A stretch of DNA of 64,000 nucleotides from Artemisia argyi (Eukaryota; Streptophyta; Magnoliopsida; Asterales; Asteraceae): NCBI GenBank assembly GCA_030686995.1, contig CM060692.1, positions 125,689,796 through 125,753,795 of the forward strand, in the 5' to 3' direction. Below are positions 34,101 to 46,701 of this stretch, piece by piece. The translations under genes and the position numbers were made by a program. The stretch's first letter is position 1, and each line of letters starts with the position of its first letter. The notes below the pieces were generated by a model that saw only the letters and a list, made by a program, of their open reading frames with translations, searched no databases and had not been told where the DNA came from.

Positions 34101-35512
34101 TTTTTCTTCTTTAAGTTTAGAAACTTCATTTTCAAGATTCTTTTTGGTTTTTTTAAAACTTGTGATATTTCTTTTGAAAATAAAATCTCATCTTGTAAAT
34201 CTTGAATTTGACGTTAAAGCACTAGTGGCCGTTCAGACTGCTCTTCGTATAACATGTCCTTGATTTTCTTTTCTAAGGATGCACTTTTATCTTGTTCAAA
34301 TTTTATTATGTTAGCATAATTTTGAATTTGATTTTGAATAGTGGCATAGTTTTGAAGCATATCATCATGAGCTTGACTTCTTGATACATGATCATTATTA
34401 GTATTATTAGAAAATAACATAGGGGTAGCACTTGTAGATGTTTCACTACTCGTGTTGACTCTAGTTGTCTTACTAGTGTTACTAATGTGACCATGTATAA
34501 AGATCATCATCATCACAGGCTTCGGAGATGTGTGCCTTGTTACAAAGAGTGTTGTCATCTTCAGCATCTGTGTCATAGCTTGGAGTTGAATCATCATCAT
34601 GAGCTTCAAACACATCCACCTTTTCCAATAAGCTTTCCATGTCTGCCACATCTTCAACGTGAGCCATAAATACCATGCTTGGTCCAAAACTTTCTTCCTC
34701 GTCATCTTCAGTGCCAACTAAAAAGTCCAGCAATTCCTTTTCAAGTTCTTGACATGATTCTTTCATCAAGGCAATTTCCATTTTCTTCTTATAATATTCA
34801 AAATCACGAGTCTTGCCCCCTAGGTTGCTGCTTGAGCAGTCAGAGAGATCACTAGTGTTGATGTTGGTGTTCATGCCATTAAGTGAGTAATCCTCAAGAT
34901 CATTGCCAAGTTTGACAAGGTCTTCAATTAGTGTGTGCTCACTAACATCCATATCATAAGAAGTGTTCAAGGGAATTGCATCATTGTTGAAAGTGGTTGA
35001 TCTTTTAGATTCATTTTGAGAGCAGATTGGAGGATCTGGTGATGATGATTCAGAGAGAAGTGTTTGTAGTCAGTTCATGTAAAAATAGGTAGCATTTTTG
35101 AGATCACGTTTCATGAGTTGATGTTCTTCTTTGCTGTGCAATAATTCAGGTGCATGCCACATGTCATGAGCATTGTGATGTTGATCCACATATGAAAATA
35201 GCTCATTTGGAATAGCTAACATAATGAAATGTTTAGTTCTGAAGTCAGCATGATATTGCTTAAGTTAATCATCATTTAAATCACCTTGTGATTGTGTGAT
35301 AGTTAAAGCTGGATGACTTGGATCAGCAATTAGTTTCATAACATAAGGACCATTCCTGATTGAGTTCAGCATGTATGCAGCATCATCAAAGTGAGTAACC
35401 ATGCCTTGAACCTAAGTGCCCATGTAGAGTAATTTCCAGGAATTAGCATGGGTGGTCTTGTTGATGTGCCCAACATCATTGTAGCATAGCATGAACCTTG
35501 AGTAGTAGACAT
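31155..35512 (-). pseudogene. Decayed copia gag-pol (Gag to start of integrase)
   Basis: Minus-strand gag begins at ATG 35512 (MSTTQGSCYA-like) and is broken into many pieces. Coiled-coil-rich Gag segments are at 34970-34214, 34031-33627 and 33512-32523. A linker region follows at 32468-31971. Protease-downstream/GAG-pre-integrase sequence is at 31974-31657 (LFSIGQFCDNDLEVAF). The first part of an integrase core is at about 31470-31240 (DLCGPMRV, IVDDYS in shifting frames). RT and RNase H are missing. It resembles the gag at 1-3977 in domain order. Numerous stops and shifts show it is old. The 5' leader (35513-35747) is cut by the family B insertion at 35748. Confidence 0.75.
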
Positions 35513-35747
35513 TGTGATAATGGATATTGTTATGAGATGTTGTTTTGTTTGAGTGAGGTGTTTTAGTTTGTATGAGATGTGATGGTTAACTGTTTGGAGT
35601 ATTAATCTTGTGATATGAAAATGGTTAAAGTCTTTTACAAATTTTAAATCTTTAGAGGGATTAGGAAATATGTAAAAGTCTTCAAGTCAAAATATCGCAG
35701 AAAAAGTCTCGTGAACAGTAACTATCACGGCTTCTGGTGAAAATTGG

Positions 35748-37234
35748 TGATTGATGCTAAACAGTCAACTTAAATTGACCAAATGAAATGGTCAATAAAG
35801 TCAAACTACCTAGATCAATGCTTCCGGGTAATATAGGGTATCACCAGGTCGTTAAGTCCCGACGAGGTGTGAATTGTACTTTAGCGTGCTTGTGATCGGG
35901 TGAATTTCACAGGAAAGGGTTATGGTGAAAATTATTTGAGAATTATAAAATAAAATAGCTTAGGAAAGCTATATGATTGATTACGTGAATTAAGATTAAG
36001 AAGAAACGAGCTAAAACGTAAAAACGTACGTTTTAATTACAAACGGGAACTGACGTACGCGAGAAAAAGTGAATCTGATTAACTAAAAAGGTTACGGATA
36101 TAAAAATGATATTTTTACAAACCTAATGATTAAAGAATATAAACTTAAAAGGATACTTGCATTAACTTTTGAAATTTGATTACAACTAATAATTAAGCAT
36201 TACAAAAGGCTAAGAAACTAAATTACATGCCATCTTGAGGCTTCTTGCTACTGCTACTTATACTACTAATGGAAAATAAAATATTCAAATAACATAAGAG
36301 CTTCATGTTGCAAATTGGTAGTCCCACATGCATCTTTGTTGACCAACGACCATATCCCAGCCATAAGATTGAAATTTGATGCATCCAAGCCATTAATTGA
36401 GATTTGGCGCCAAAAACGGTTTTATACAATCTTAGTGGAACTGGTAGGGGAATTAAATGCAAAAGGGGGGGGGGGGGGGTTGGTTTGGTAGTTGAGGGGG
36501 TATTAATTGTGGAGGCTGTTTGGTGAAAAGGAGAGGGAGGGGGGAACCAATTTGCAGGTTTTAGGGGGGGATGTGTGGGGAAGGCGATGGATGTTTGACT
36601 GGTGTTTGACCCTAGGGTTTGATTGTTTGACCCCAGGTTTATATTAAACGGGAATGGGCCAAGGGATGTTGGGCTTGGGGGTGTTATGGATTGGGTTGTG
36701 TTTGGATTGAAATAACACAAAGGGTCCGGTTTGGTTTATTGAATCACAAGGACCATTTTTGTAATTTGGGCAAAGATGAGGACTGAAAATGTACATTTCC
36801 CAAAGTTATTCCAAGGAGCAATATTGCCAAGCTTACATAACCCAAGGACCAAAATTGCAATTTTCCATTTTTCAAAATTCCCAGGGACCACTTTTGCCAA
36901 GTATGAAACTTCAAGGACCAAAAATGTAAACTTTTGAACTTTAGACCCAAGTATCATATTTTGTGATTTTTGACTTTCAAAAGACTTGGGGTTGACTTAT
37001 CTTTCAAAATAAATGCATAGGGATTAATTGTGACAAGTTTTGAAACTTGGGGGACTGAAACTGCCAATTTTGCAAACTTTGATCATTTTTCATTTGTTTT
37101 TACTCATTTTTCATTTAAAACATATAAAACGCAATCCCTGAGATATTTTCAGTATTTTGATGCCTTTTAGAGTGTTTTTAAATGTTTTGCAGCTCAGATT
37201 TGACCAAAAATGATGAGTGTTTGAGCACTCGTCA
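35748..37234 (-). repeat. 3' LTR of family B (1487 bp)
   Basis: Uninterrupted copy of the LTR at 47255-51701. It contains a G-run (about 36467-36479) and, on the minus strand, a repeated theme of short GGACCA/TTTGCAATTT blocks (36750-36950) that gives spurious ORFs. It ends beside the polypurine tract, which reads GTTTAGTGTGGGGGAT on the minus strand. Confidence 0.85.
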
Positions 37235-38117
37235 ATCCCCCACACTAAACTATTGCTAGTCCCTAGCAATCTTTTTAGAAAACTTAATGGATTTGAATGT
37301 CTTTACCAAAATCCATTACTTCTGGAGTAGTTAAATGTTTAAGTTCAAGTAAGAACCATGGTACACCGATAACCAAATGATTTTGAGGAAACCACCAGCT
37401 TTCAACGGTTTTGATTTGTCTTTACCAGAAGCCGTTTGCTTCTGGACTAGCCAACTCTTGATGGACACAGTCAACATCTTGGTGAGTTGATTACCAAGTA
37501 TGGCTTTCCACTGCCTTTACCACAAGCCATAACCTTGCGGGCTAGCCAAGTCTTTTACTTTTTAGGATATGGTGAGTTGAATACCATACAATTTTCGGCA
37601 AATTGTCAGCCATAAACGGATTTGATATATCTTTACCAAGAGCCGTTTGCTCCTGGATTAGCCAATCCCTTTGTCGGTTAGACATGGAAGACTAATAACC
37701 ACAAAAAATTTTGAAATAAAGTGAAAATTTTTTAAAATTTTAGGCAAAAAACGGGGGGTACTAGAGGATATAATGTGATAAAATTAGCTAGAATTCCCCC
37801 CCCCCCCCCCCACACACACTTAGAATTGAATATTGTCCTCAATATTCAAAGTCCCGGCTATTATGCCGAATCTTTGAACGGAATAAGGCAATATTATAAG
37901 CTAACTGTGGGAACATTGAGTTTCACTTTATTTCTATATACATGCAAACACTTTTTTTTCTTTCAAATATACATATATACATTGCAAACTGTAGGGGGCG
38001 GCCACTCCCCCACACTTGGGTGTTAGAAAGTAGAAAGAAATCAGAGATATGGGTGAAAACCCATATTGTGCTACTGTTTTTGTTCATCGGGTCGCTAGCT
38101 TGACTCGATCCCCGAAT
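37235..38117 (-). other. Family B 3' noncoding region (first copy)
   Basis: From the LTR it begins with the polypurine tract (37235-37250). Four imperfect repeats of a block containing CTTTACCA...GCC(G/A)T...GGACTAGCCAA follow between 37300 and 37700. Near 37796-37850 lie a C-run and the motif CAATATTG(T)CCTCAATATT, the family B version of the ATTGAGGACAAT motif seen elsewhere. The second copy is 40081-40958. No credible ORF. Confidence 0.7.
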
Positions 38118-39623
38118 TCAATTGTCCTTGGGGAAAGTTTGTAGATATGGGACAACCATGGATGGTATGTCCTCTCCAAAGTAATGTTTCAAACGATGCC
38201 CATTCACTTTGAAATTTGGACCGTCATTTTGAGATAGTTCGACGGTACCATAAGGATAAACCTTTGCGATAGTGAATGGGCCAGTCCAACGGGTCTTTAG
38301 CTTTCCTGAGAAGATCTTGAGTCTAGAGTTGAAAAGAAGGACTCGATCACCAACGTTAAAAACGCGGTTCTTGATTTTTGAGTCATGAATCTTCTTTGCC
38401 TTTTCCTTATAGATCAAAGAGTTCTTGTAAGCTTGATCACGAAGTTCATTTAATTCATTCAGTTGAACTTTCCTATGATCACCCGGAGTTTTGAGGTTAA
38501 AATTTGCATGCTTGAGGGCCCTGTAGGCTTTGTGCTTAAGCTCGATCCGAAGATGGCACGCTTTCCCATACACAAGCTTGTAAGGCGTACACCCGATGGG
38601 TGTTTTGTAAGCCGTACGGAAAGCCCAAAGTGCATCATCTAATTTATCCGACCACGATGCACGATTTTCACCAACGGTTCTTTCCAATATTCTTTTAATT
38701 CCCCGATTGGAAACTTCTACTTGTCCGCTTGTTTGTGGGTGGTACGCAGTAGAAAGACGGTGAGATACATCGTACTTTTGCATGACTTTATCAAATTTTT
38801 CATTACAGAAATGCGTACCACGATCACTAATTATAGCACGTGGAGTTCCAAATCGAGCAAAAAGAGCTTTCAAGAATTTCACAACAACTCATTAGTGGGT
38901 AAAGCTTTCGCTTCAACCCATTTTGACAAATAGTCAACAGCCACGAGTATGTATTTATTTCCATGAGAGGATGGAAATGGCCCCGTAAAGTCTATGCCCC
39001 ACACGTCAAAGATTTCATAAACTTTAATTGCATTTTGAGGCATTTCATTCTTTTGTGAAATATTCCCGTGACGTTGACAAGCGTCACAGGATTTGACTAA
39101 TTCCTGGGCATCCTTATAGATCGTGGGCCAATAAAAACCGGAGTCAAACAACTTTTTGGCGGTGTAGTTTGGATTCTGGTGGTCCCCCGTGGGACCAGCA
39201 TGGCAAGCCTTTAGAATATCAGCAGCTTCCTGACCATAAACACACCGCCGGATGACTTGATCCGCGCAGATTTTCAACAAGAATGGGTCGTCCCAGAAAT
39301 AGTGTTTTACATCTTTAAAGAACTTATTTTTTTTGTTGGGACGACATCCCTTTCACAACAAAGTTACCCGCATGGTAATTTGCAAAATCGGCAAACCATG
39401 GGATAGTCGAATCTCCACGAAAGGTAACCACATTGAGTGTCTTGAGAGGGAAGGTTTCATTAATTTCCTTCTTTTCGAAGACATCTTGATGGGGGTTTTC
39501 CAAACGGGAGAGATGATCGGCAGCTAGGTTTTCAGCTCCTTTTTTATCACGAATTATGATATCAAATTCTTGCAAGAGGAGAACCCAACGGAGTAGTCTC
39601 GGCTTTGCATCTTGTTTTGCAAA
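38118..39623 (-). pseudogene. Family B integrase and RNase H end, duplicate copy
   Basis: Duplicate of 40959-42464. 39280-38879 encodes the HHCC zinc-binding part and the first catalytic Asp (WGIDFTGPF). 38882-38118 encodes the rest of the core with Asp in ISDRGTHF and Glu in GQVEVSN, plus the C-terminal domain. 39623-39324 is the end of RNase H and the linker. A run of eight A at the linker/integrase joint causes a frameshift, and a short deletion separates the two integrase pieces. Because the copy begins inside RNase H after LTR sequence, it has no RT upstream and cannot be expressed as a polyprotein. Confidence 0.85.
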
Positions 39624-40080
39624 GAGGACTGAAAATGTACATTTCCCAAAGTTATTCCAAGGACCAATATTGTCAAGCTTACATAACCCAAGGACCAAAA
39701 TTGCAATTTTCCATTTTTCAAAATTCCCAGGGACCATTTTTTCCAAGTATGAAACTTCAGGGACCAAAAATGTAAACTTTTGAACTTTAGGCCCAAGTAT
39801 CATATTTTGTGATTTTTGACTTTCAAAAGACTTGGGGTTGACTTATCTTTCAAAATAAATGCATAGGGACTAATTGTGACAAGTTTTGAAACTTGGGGGA
39901 CTGAAACTGCCAATTTTGCAAACTTTGATCATTTTTCATTTGTTTTTACTCATTTTTCATTTAAAACATATAAAACGCAATCCCTGGGATATTTTCAGTA
40001 TTTTGATGCCTTTTAGAGTGTTTTTAAATGTTTTGCAGCTCAGATTTGACCAAAAATGATGAGTGTTTGAGCACTTGTCA
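39624..40080 (-). repeat. Partial family B LTR created by the tandem duplication
   Basis: Matches 36778-37234. It begins directly in RNase H coding sequence at the GAGG joint and ends at the normal LTR edge, followed by the polypurine tract (40081). It has no outer LTR end and no TSD, so it is not an insertion. Confidence 0.9.
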
Positions 40081-40958
40081 ATCCCCCACACTAAACTATT
40101 GCTAGTCCCTAGCAATCTTTTTAGAAAACTTAATGGATTTGAATCTCTTTACCAAAATCCATTACTTCTGGAGTAGTTAAATGTTTAAGTTCAAGTAAGA
40201 ACCATGGTACACCGATAACCAAATGATTTTGAGGAAACCACCAGCTTTCAACGGTTTTGATTTGTCTTTACCAGAAGCCGTTTGCTTCTGGACTAGCCAA
40301 CTCTTGATGGACACAGTCAACATCTTGGTGAGTTGATTACCAAGTATGGCTTTCCACTGCCTTTACCACAAGCCATAACCTTGCGGGCTAGCCAAGTCTT
40401 TTACTTTTTAGGATATGGTGAGTTGAATACCATACAATTTTCGGTAAATTGTCAGCCATAAACGGATTTGATATATCTTTACCAAGAGCCGTTTGCTCCT
40501 GGATTAGCCAATCCCTTTGTCGGTTAGACATGGAAGACTAATAACCACAAAAAATTTTGAAATAAAGTGAAAATTTTTTAAAATTTTAGGCAAAAAACGG
40601 GGGGTACTAGAGGATATAATGTGATAAAATTAGCTAGAATTCCCCCCCCCCCACACACACTTAGAATTGAATATTGTCCTCAATATTCAAAGTCCCGGCT
40701 ATTATGCCGAATCTTTGAACGGAATAAGGCAATATTATAAGCTAACTGTGGGAACATTGAGTTTCACTTTATTTCTATATACATGCAAACACTTTTTTTT
40801 CTTTCAAATATACATATATACATTGCAAACTGTAGGGGGCGGCCACTCCCCCACACTTGGGTGTTAGAAAGTAGAAAGAAATCAGAGATATGGGTGAAAA
40901 CCCATATTGTGCTACTGTTTTTGTTCATCGGGTCGCTAGCTTGACTCGATCCCCGAAT
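40081..40958 (-). other. Family B 3' noncoding region (second copy)
   Basis: Copy of 37235-38117 with a shorter C-run and few substitutions. It holds the polypurine tract, the four CTTTACCA blocks and the ATTGAGGACAAT-type motif. No credible ORF. Confidence 0.7.
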
Positions 40959-42121
40959 TCAATTGTCCTTGGGGAAAGTTTGTAGATATGGGACAACCAT
41001 GGATGGTATGTCCTCTCCAAAGTAATGTTTCAAACGATGCCCATTCACTTTGAAATTTGGACCGTCATTTTGAGATAGTTCGACGGTACCATAAGGATAA
41101 ACCTTTGCGATAGTGAATGGGCCAGTCCAACGGGTCTTTAGCTTTCCTGAGAAGATCTTGAGTCTAGAGTTGAAAAGAAGGACTCGATCACCAACGTTAA
41201 AAACGCGGTTCTTGATTTTTGAGTCATGAATCTTCTTTGCCTTTTCCTTATAGATCAAAGAGTTCTTGTAAGCTTGATCACGAAGTTCATTTAATTCATT
41301 CAGTTGAACTTTCCTATGATCACCCGGAGTTTTGAGGTTAAAATTTGCATGCTTGAGGGCCCTGTAGGCTTTGTGCTTAAGCTCGATCCGAAGATGGCAC
41401 GCTTTCCCATACACAAGCTTGTAAGGCGTACACCCGATGGGTGTTTTGTAAGCCGTACGGAAAGCCCAAAGTGCATCATCTAATTTATCCGACCACGATG
41501 CACGATTTTCACCAACGGTTCTTTCCAATATTCTTTTAATTCCCCGATTGGAAACTTCTACTTGTCCGCTTGTTTGTGGGTGGTACGCAGTAGAAAGACG
41601 GTGAGATACACCGTACTTTTGCATGACTTTATCAAATTTTTCATTACAGAAATGCGTACCACGATCACTAATTATAGCACGTGGAGTTCCAAATCGAGCA
41701 AAAAGAGCTTTCAAGAATTTCACAACAACTCATTAGTGGGTAAAGCTTTCGCTTCAACCCATTTTGACAAATAGTCAACAGCCACGAGTATGTATTTATT
41801 TCCATGAGAGGATGGAAATGGCCCCGTAAAGTCTATGCCCCACACGTCAAAGATTTCATAAACTTGAATTGCATTTTGAGGCATTTCATTCTTTTGTGAA
41901 ATATTCCCGTGACGTTGACAAGCGTCACAGGATTTGACTAATTCCTGGGCATCCTTATAGATCGTGGGCCAATAAAAACCGGAGTCAAACAACTTTTTGG
42001 CGGTGTAGTTTGGATTCTGGTGGTCCCCCGTGGGACCAGCATGGCAAGCCTTTAGAATATCAGCAGCTTCCTGACCATAAACACACCGCCGGATGACTTG
42101 ATCCGCGCAGATTTTGAACAA
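40959..42121 (-). pseudogene. Family B integrase (main copy)
   Basis: Gypsy integrase that would insert the cDNA. 42121-41720 carries the HHCC zinc-binding segment (CHAGPTGDH ... CDACQRHG) and WGIDFTGPF with the first catalytic Asp. 41723-40959 continues with ISDRGTHF (second Asp) and GQVEVSN (Glu), then a C-terminal domain with KTRWTGPF and PYGTVE. There is no chromodomain, consistent with Athila/Tat. The two pieces are out of frame after a small deletion at about 41720, so the enzyme is broken although all three catalytic residues remain. Confidence 0.85.
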
Positions 42122-42164
42122 GAATGGGTCGTCCCAGAAATAGTGTTTTACATCTTTAAAGAAC

Positions 42165-44846
42165 TTATTTTTTTTGTTGGGACGACATCCCTTTCACAAC
42201 AAAGTTACCCGCATGGTAATTTGCAAAATCGGCAAACCATGGGGTAGTCGAATCTCCACGAAAGGTAACCACATTGAGTGTCTTGAGAGGGAAGGTTTCA
42301 TTAATTTCCTTCTTTTCGAAGACATCTTGATGGGGGTTTTCCAAACGGGAGAGATGATCGGCAGCTAGGTTTTCAGCTCCTTTTTTATCACGAATTATGA
42401 TATCAAATTCTTGCAAGAGGAGAACCCAACGGAGTAGTCTCGGCTTTGCATCTTGTTTTGCAAAGAGGTACTTCAAAGCCGAGTGATCTGTATACAATAT
42501 GCTTTTGGTCAATATCAAATATGGCCGGAATTTTTCAAAGGCATACACCACAACTAACAATTCTTTTTCAGTGGTGGTGTAATGACTTTGAGCCTTGGTC
42601 ATCGTTTTGCTCGCATAGTGTATCGGCTGAAAATGTTTAGATTTGCGTTGCCCCAAGACTGCCCCGATTGCATAATCACTAGCATCACACATGTGTTCGA
42701 AGGGCAAGTCCCAATCGGGGGCAACAAGAGTTGGTGCCTCAGTAAGCTTTTTCTTTAATGTTTCAAAAGCTTCGATGCACTCGGGGGAGAAGATAAAAGG
42801 AGCATCCTTCTCGAGGATATGGGTCATAGGCCGGGCAATTTTGGAAAAATCTTGAATGAACCTACGATAGAAACCGGCATGACCCAAAAAGCTCCTAACA
42901 CCTTTGACGGTAGTGGGATGAGGTAATTTTACGATGACATCCACTTTGGCTTTGTCAACCTCAAACCCATTCTTTGGAATTTTATGGCCGAGGACAATGC
43001 CCTCTTTGACCATAAAGTGACTCTTCTCCCAATTTAGACATAACCTTATGTCTTCACAACGTTTGAGCATGTTGTCTAAATGCGAGAGACATGATTGAAA
43101 TGATTCCCCAATGACCGAAAAATCGTCCATAAAGACCTCCATAGTTTTCCCAATCATGTCGGAAAATATGGCCATCATACATCTTTGAAACGTGCCCGGA
43201 GCATTACATAAACCAAATGGCATACGTTTATAGGCAAACGTTCAATAGGGGCACGTGAAAGTGGTCTTTTCTTGATCCAGAGGATCAATGGGAATCTGAA
43301 AGTAACCTGAGAAACCATCGAGGAAGCAATAGTACTCATTCCCTGCTAATCTCTCGAGCATCTGATCCATAAAGGGCAGAGGAAAATGGTCTTTGCGGGT
43401 GGCGTCATTTAACTTGCGATAGTCAATGCAAACACGCCAACCCGTAACCAATCGAGTTGGAATCAACTCGTTTTCTTCGTTAGTGACAACAGTAATGCCA
43501 CCCTTTTTTGGAACACAATGTGTGGGGCTAACCCAAGGACTGTCTGAGATAGGGTAAATCAAACCGGCATTAAGAAGTTTTAGAACTTCTTGTTTGATGA
43601 CCTCATGAATTTTTAGATTCACCCTTCTTTGTTGTTGGACTGCTGGTTTGAAGTCATCCTCCATTAAAATTTTATGGGTACAAAATTCGGGGTCAATGCC
43701 CTTGATATCGGAGAGTCTCCAAGCAATTGCTGGCTTGTGTGACTTCAAAACTTTTATTAGAGAAGCCTTTTCCTCAACACTTAAATCTTTAGCAATTATG
43801 ACGGGTAATTTATCATCACCCTCCGAAAATGCGTACTCAAGTTGAGGCGGTAAGTCCTTGAGCTCGACCTCAGGAAAATCATCAGTTTTCTCAACATATT
43901 TGATTTCCTGATTATGAAGTTGTTGTGGTAGAACAGGAAGAGGAGAGGGATCCTCGTTTAATAATTTCTCAAGTAGGAGAATATCCCTCTCAGGGTCAAT
44001 CTCTTGGTTATCGATTCCATCGGGAATCGAATCACTTTTAAGAAAGGCCTCAATTTCTTCTAAGACAAAGTCACTTCCCCCAAACGGAGTGAGGGAAGGA
44101 GAAGAATTGGCAATGATGGGGTGAGAGGATGGAGTGAAGTTTTCACTCAGAGAATTATCGGTGAAACCTAAAACCTCTTGAGCGTACTCCTCAGCAGCAA
44201 CATCGATGACTTCTATTCGGTTTACCGATTCAGAGTCATAATTAGAGGAGTACCTCGAAGTTTGATCGAGGTTGAAGGTGATGGCTTCCGTTCCAACACG
44301 CAATGTGATCTCTTGCTCAAATACATCGATGAGAGCATGCCCAGTTCTAAGGAATCCCCTTCCAAGAATTAGAATGACCCTTGAATCGGCATCAAAGTCA
44401 ACAATCACAAAATCTGCCGGAAAATGGAACTTTCCCACTTTAACGAATATGTCCTCGGCAATGCCAAGTGGACGAGAAATCGATCGATCGGAAAGCTCTA
44501 ATGTCATGCACGTGGGAGTGAGTTCCGGAAGAGAGAGTTTCTTCCACACAGAATATCGCATCAGGTTAATGCTAGCACCTAGATCGGCCAAGGCGAAGCA
44601 TTCAACCATCCCCAGAAAAATACAAGGAATGAGAAATTTCTCGGGGTCTCCAAGCTTCTCGGGAAGCTTTTTCAAAAGAACTGCTGAGCAGTTCTCATTC
44701 AGAGGAGTTCTAGCCATTTCGAAGAGTTTTTCCTTATTACTTAACAAATTCTTGATTGTTGATGCAAACTTGGGCATCAAGAGAATAGCATCCGCGAAGC
44801 TAATGTCAAAGTGCAAATCTTGGAAGATTTGGAAAAATTTATCCAT
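42165..44846 (-). pseudogene. Family B protease, reverse transcriptase and RNase H
   Basis: One frame with one nonsense codon. In 44846-43242 the aspartic protease active site is ALADLGAS (Asp at residue 88), followed by an acidic linker and the RT start (SPWVSPTHCVPKKGG, WRVCIDYRKLN). A TGA at 43242-43244 stops the frame inside RT. It resumes in the same frame at 43223 with MPFGLCNAP and the RT catalytic motif FMDDF, then RNase H with Asp (CDASDYA), Glu (TEKELL) and Asp ([10 protein letters not shown]). It ends at 42165, where a run of eight A shifts the frame before integrase. Upstream it is separated from gag by a single TAA (44847-44849). Confidence 0.9.
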
Positions 44847-46701
44847 TTAGTGACTAGCCTTTTCGCAGAGCTTTTGTTCATTGAGACGTGATGGATAAGG
44901 AATAGAAGGTTTGGATTTAGGGTTGTCCACTAGAGTTTCTGGTGGTTCAAAGATGACTCCAGGCTTACATCTGGTTTCTGGAATAACCTGAGGTTGGACG
45001 TGAGCGGTGCTTCGTGAGCTAGGAGATTGCACCTTGTCTGTTGTCACCTCAGGTTTACGTTCCACTACCTTTGGAGGAGAGGAAGAAGAGGTGGTAGCAA
45101 TCGCGGGTTCATCATATGTAGCACCACTTCTTGTTGTGATCGCCTTAGCATCGCCCCTCGGGTTAGCGATCATGTTGCTCGGAAGTGTTCCTGAGCCCGA
45201 GGGTCGATCATTTAAAGACTTCTTGATTTCAGAAATCTGGCTAACCAACAACTTGTTCATCTCTTCTTGGGATTTCATGAATTGTTTTAACAACTCATCC
45301 GATGAAGGCCCAGTTGGAACAATAGCTTGAGGTGGATTATTAAAATTTTGAGCACGATTGTTTTGGTTGGGACCTTGGTTGAAATTTCCTTGATTTTGAT
45401 GTTGGAAATTTCCTTGATTCTGATTGTTATTTCCATGAAAATACCCGGGATTGAAATTCCCCTGACCCTGGTTTCGATTGAAGTTTCCTTGATTTTGGAA
45501 ACCTTGGTTTTGATTTTGAAAACCGTGACCCTGATTGAAGTTACTTTGGTTTTGAAAACCTTGGTTCACTCTATTTTGATTTTGGTTACAGTTTTGGACA
45601 TTTTGGTTTTGATTAAAACCGGGAGGTCCAGGGTAGTGATGAGGACGATAGTTCAGGTCCATAGGAGGGCGGTATTGATTGCCTCCTTGATTTTGGGACC
45701 CGGCAACAGCATGAGCTTCATATGGAGTACCATCAGTAGTTGTGCAATTGTAGTAGGCATGCGGCCCACCACAAGTCACAAAGACTTCCACTTTTTTAAC
45801 CTCAGCAGGTGGAGGATGTTGTGGAAAGGAAACTTTCTTTTGTTGGGTTAGAACCAAAGCTTGAATAGCTTCAGTGAGCTTGTCAATCTTAGCATCTGTG
45901 CTAGACTAACCCGCAGAAGATGAAGTAGAAGGAACCGCATTAATTTGGGAAACAACCGGCTTGCTTCGTGTAGAGCGGACCTTGGACTTTTGTGGTTCTA
46001 CTCAAGAAGTTACCTCCCGCGGAGGCATTGACAGAATCCTGATCAACTTGGCTCACGCCATTGTAGAAAGTATCGAGTTGCATTAACTCTGAGAAACCAT
46101 GATGTGGACACTTGCGAAGTAATTCTTTGAAACGATCCCACGCTTCACCAAATGATTCATCATATTTCTTAGTGAACTTGGTGATTTTGTTTTTAAGACT
46201 CGTGGTCCTGGAAGGTGGGAAGAATTCATTCACAAATTTTATGACAAGATCTTCCCATGTCTCAATAGATCGAGGAGGTTGTTTTTCAAGCCAAATTCGG
46301 GCTTGTCCCTCGAGTGAGAATGGGAAGAGAAGAAGTTTGATTGCTTCGGACGGGACATTATTGTACTTGATGGTTGACGTGATTTTATTGAACCATCGAA
46401 TGTGAGCATGAGGATCATCCCTCTCAAAACCGTAGAATTGACTTGAGGTTACAAGATTGAGTAACCCGGTTTTGAGCTCAAAATTATCAGCCACGATGGC
46501 TGGAACAACAATGGCATCTCCGTAACCCTCGATGGGTGCTTGGAGAAGCTCACACATGGGGTGGTCTTCCGCCATGGTGACAGCAGATGTGGAAATAGTA
46601 CGGATCTGAGATCCGACTGTTGGTGCTGAACATCTACGAGTTCTTCGAGGTTTAACAAGCTCACGTAATGGGCTCGTGGACCTTGAAGAACGAGTGCGCA
46701 T
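44847..46701 (-). pseudogene. Family B Gag
   Basis: Starts at ATG 46701. 46701-46010 holds the retrotransposon gag domain (FNKITSTIKYNNV ... LFPFSLEGQARIWLEKQP ... W-DLVIKFVNEFFPPSRT ... RFKELLRKCPHHGF). A frameshift near 46000 and a TAG near 45905 interrupt it. From 45857 the frame resumes with a zinc-finger-like CGGPHAYYNC segment. A long Asn/Gln/Gly/Phe-rich repeat tract (NQNQGFQNQGNFN type) follows, then a Ser/Thr/Pro region. TAA at 44849-44847 is in frame with the protease ORF, so it is probably a nonsense mutation, not a designed gag stop. Confidence 0.85.

Larger units (their letters stand above)
36778..42464 (-). repeat. Recent tandem duplication of LTR-to-RNase H segment (2 x ~2.84 kb)
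   Basis: 36778-39623 (2846 bp) is repeated as 39624-42464 (2841 bp). The joint at 39624-39627 is GAGG, shared by the LTR (36778) and RNase H (42465) break sites. The unit holds the inner part of the LTR, 3' noncoding region, integrase and the end of RNase H. The copies differ at only a few tens of positions by eye, plus a different C-run length (about 37796 versus 40642). Both carry the same frameshift lesions, so the lesions predate the duplication. Confidence 0.9.

Noticed and set aside
36736..36957. Repeated minus-strand ORFs (also 39554-39803, 51211-51417)
   Set aside because: LTR-internal AT-rich sequence; present wherever the LTR is, with frames broken differently.
37300..37700. CTTTACCA repeat blocks considered as a CRISPR-like array
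   Set aside because: Imperfect blocks of different length in a plant retroelement 3' region; no constant repeat/spacer pattern.
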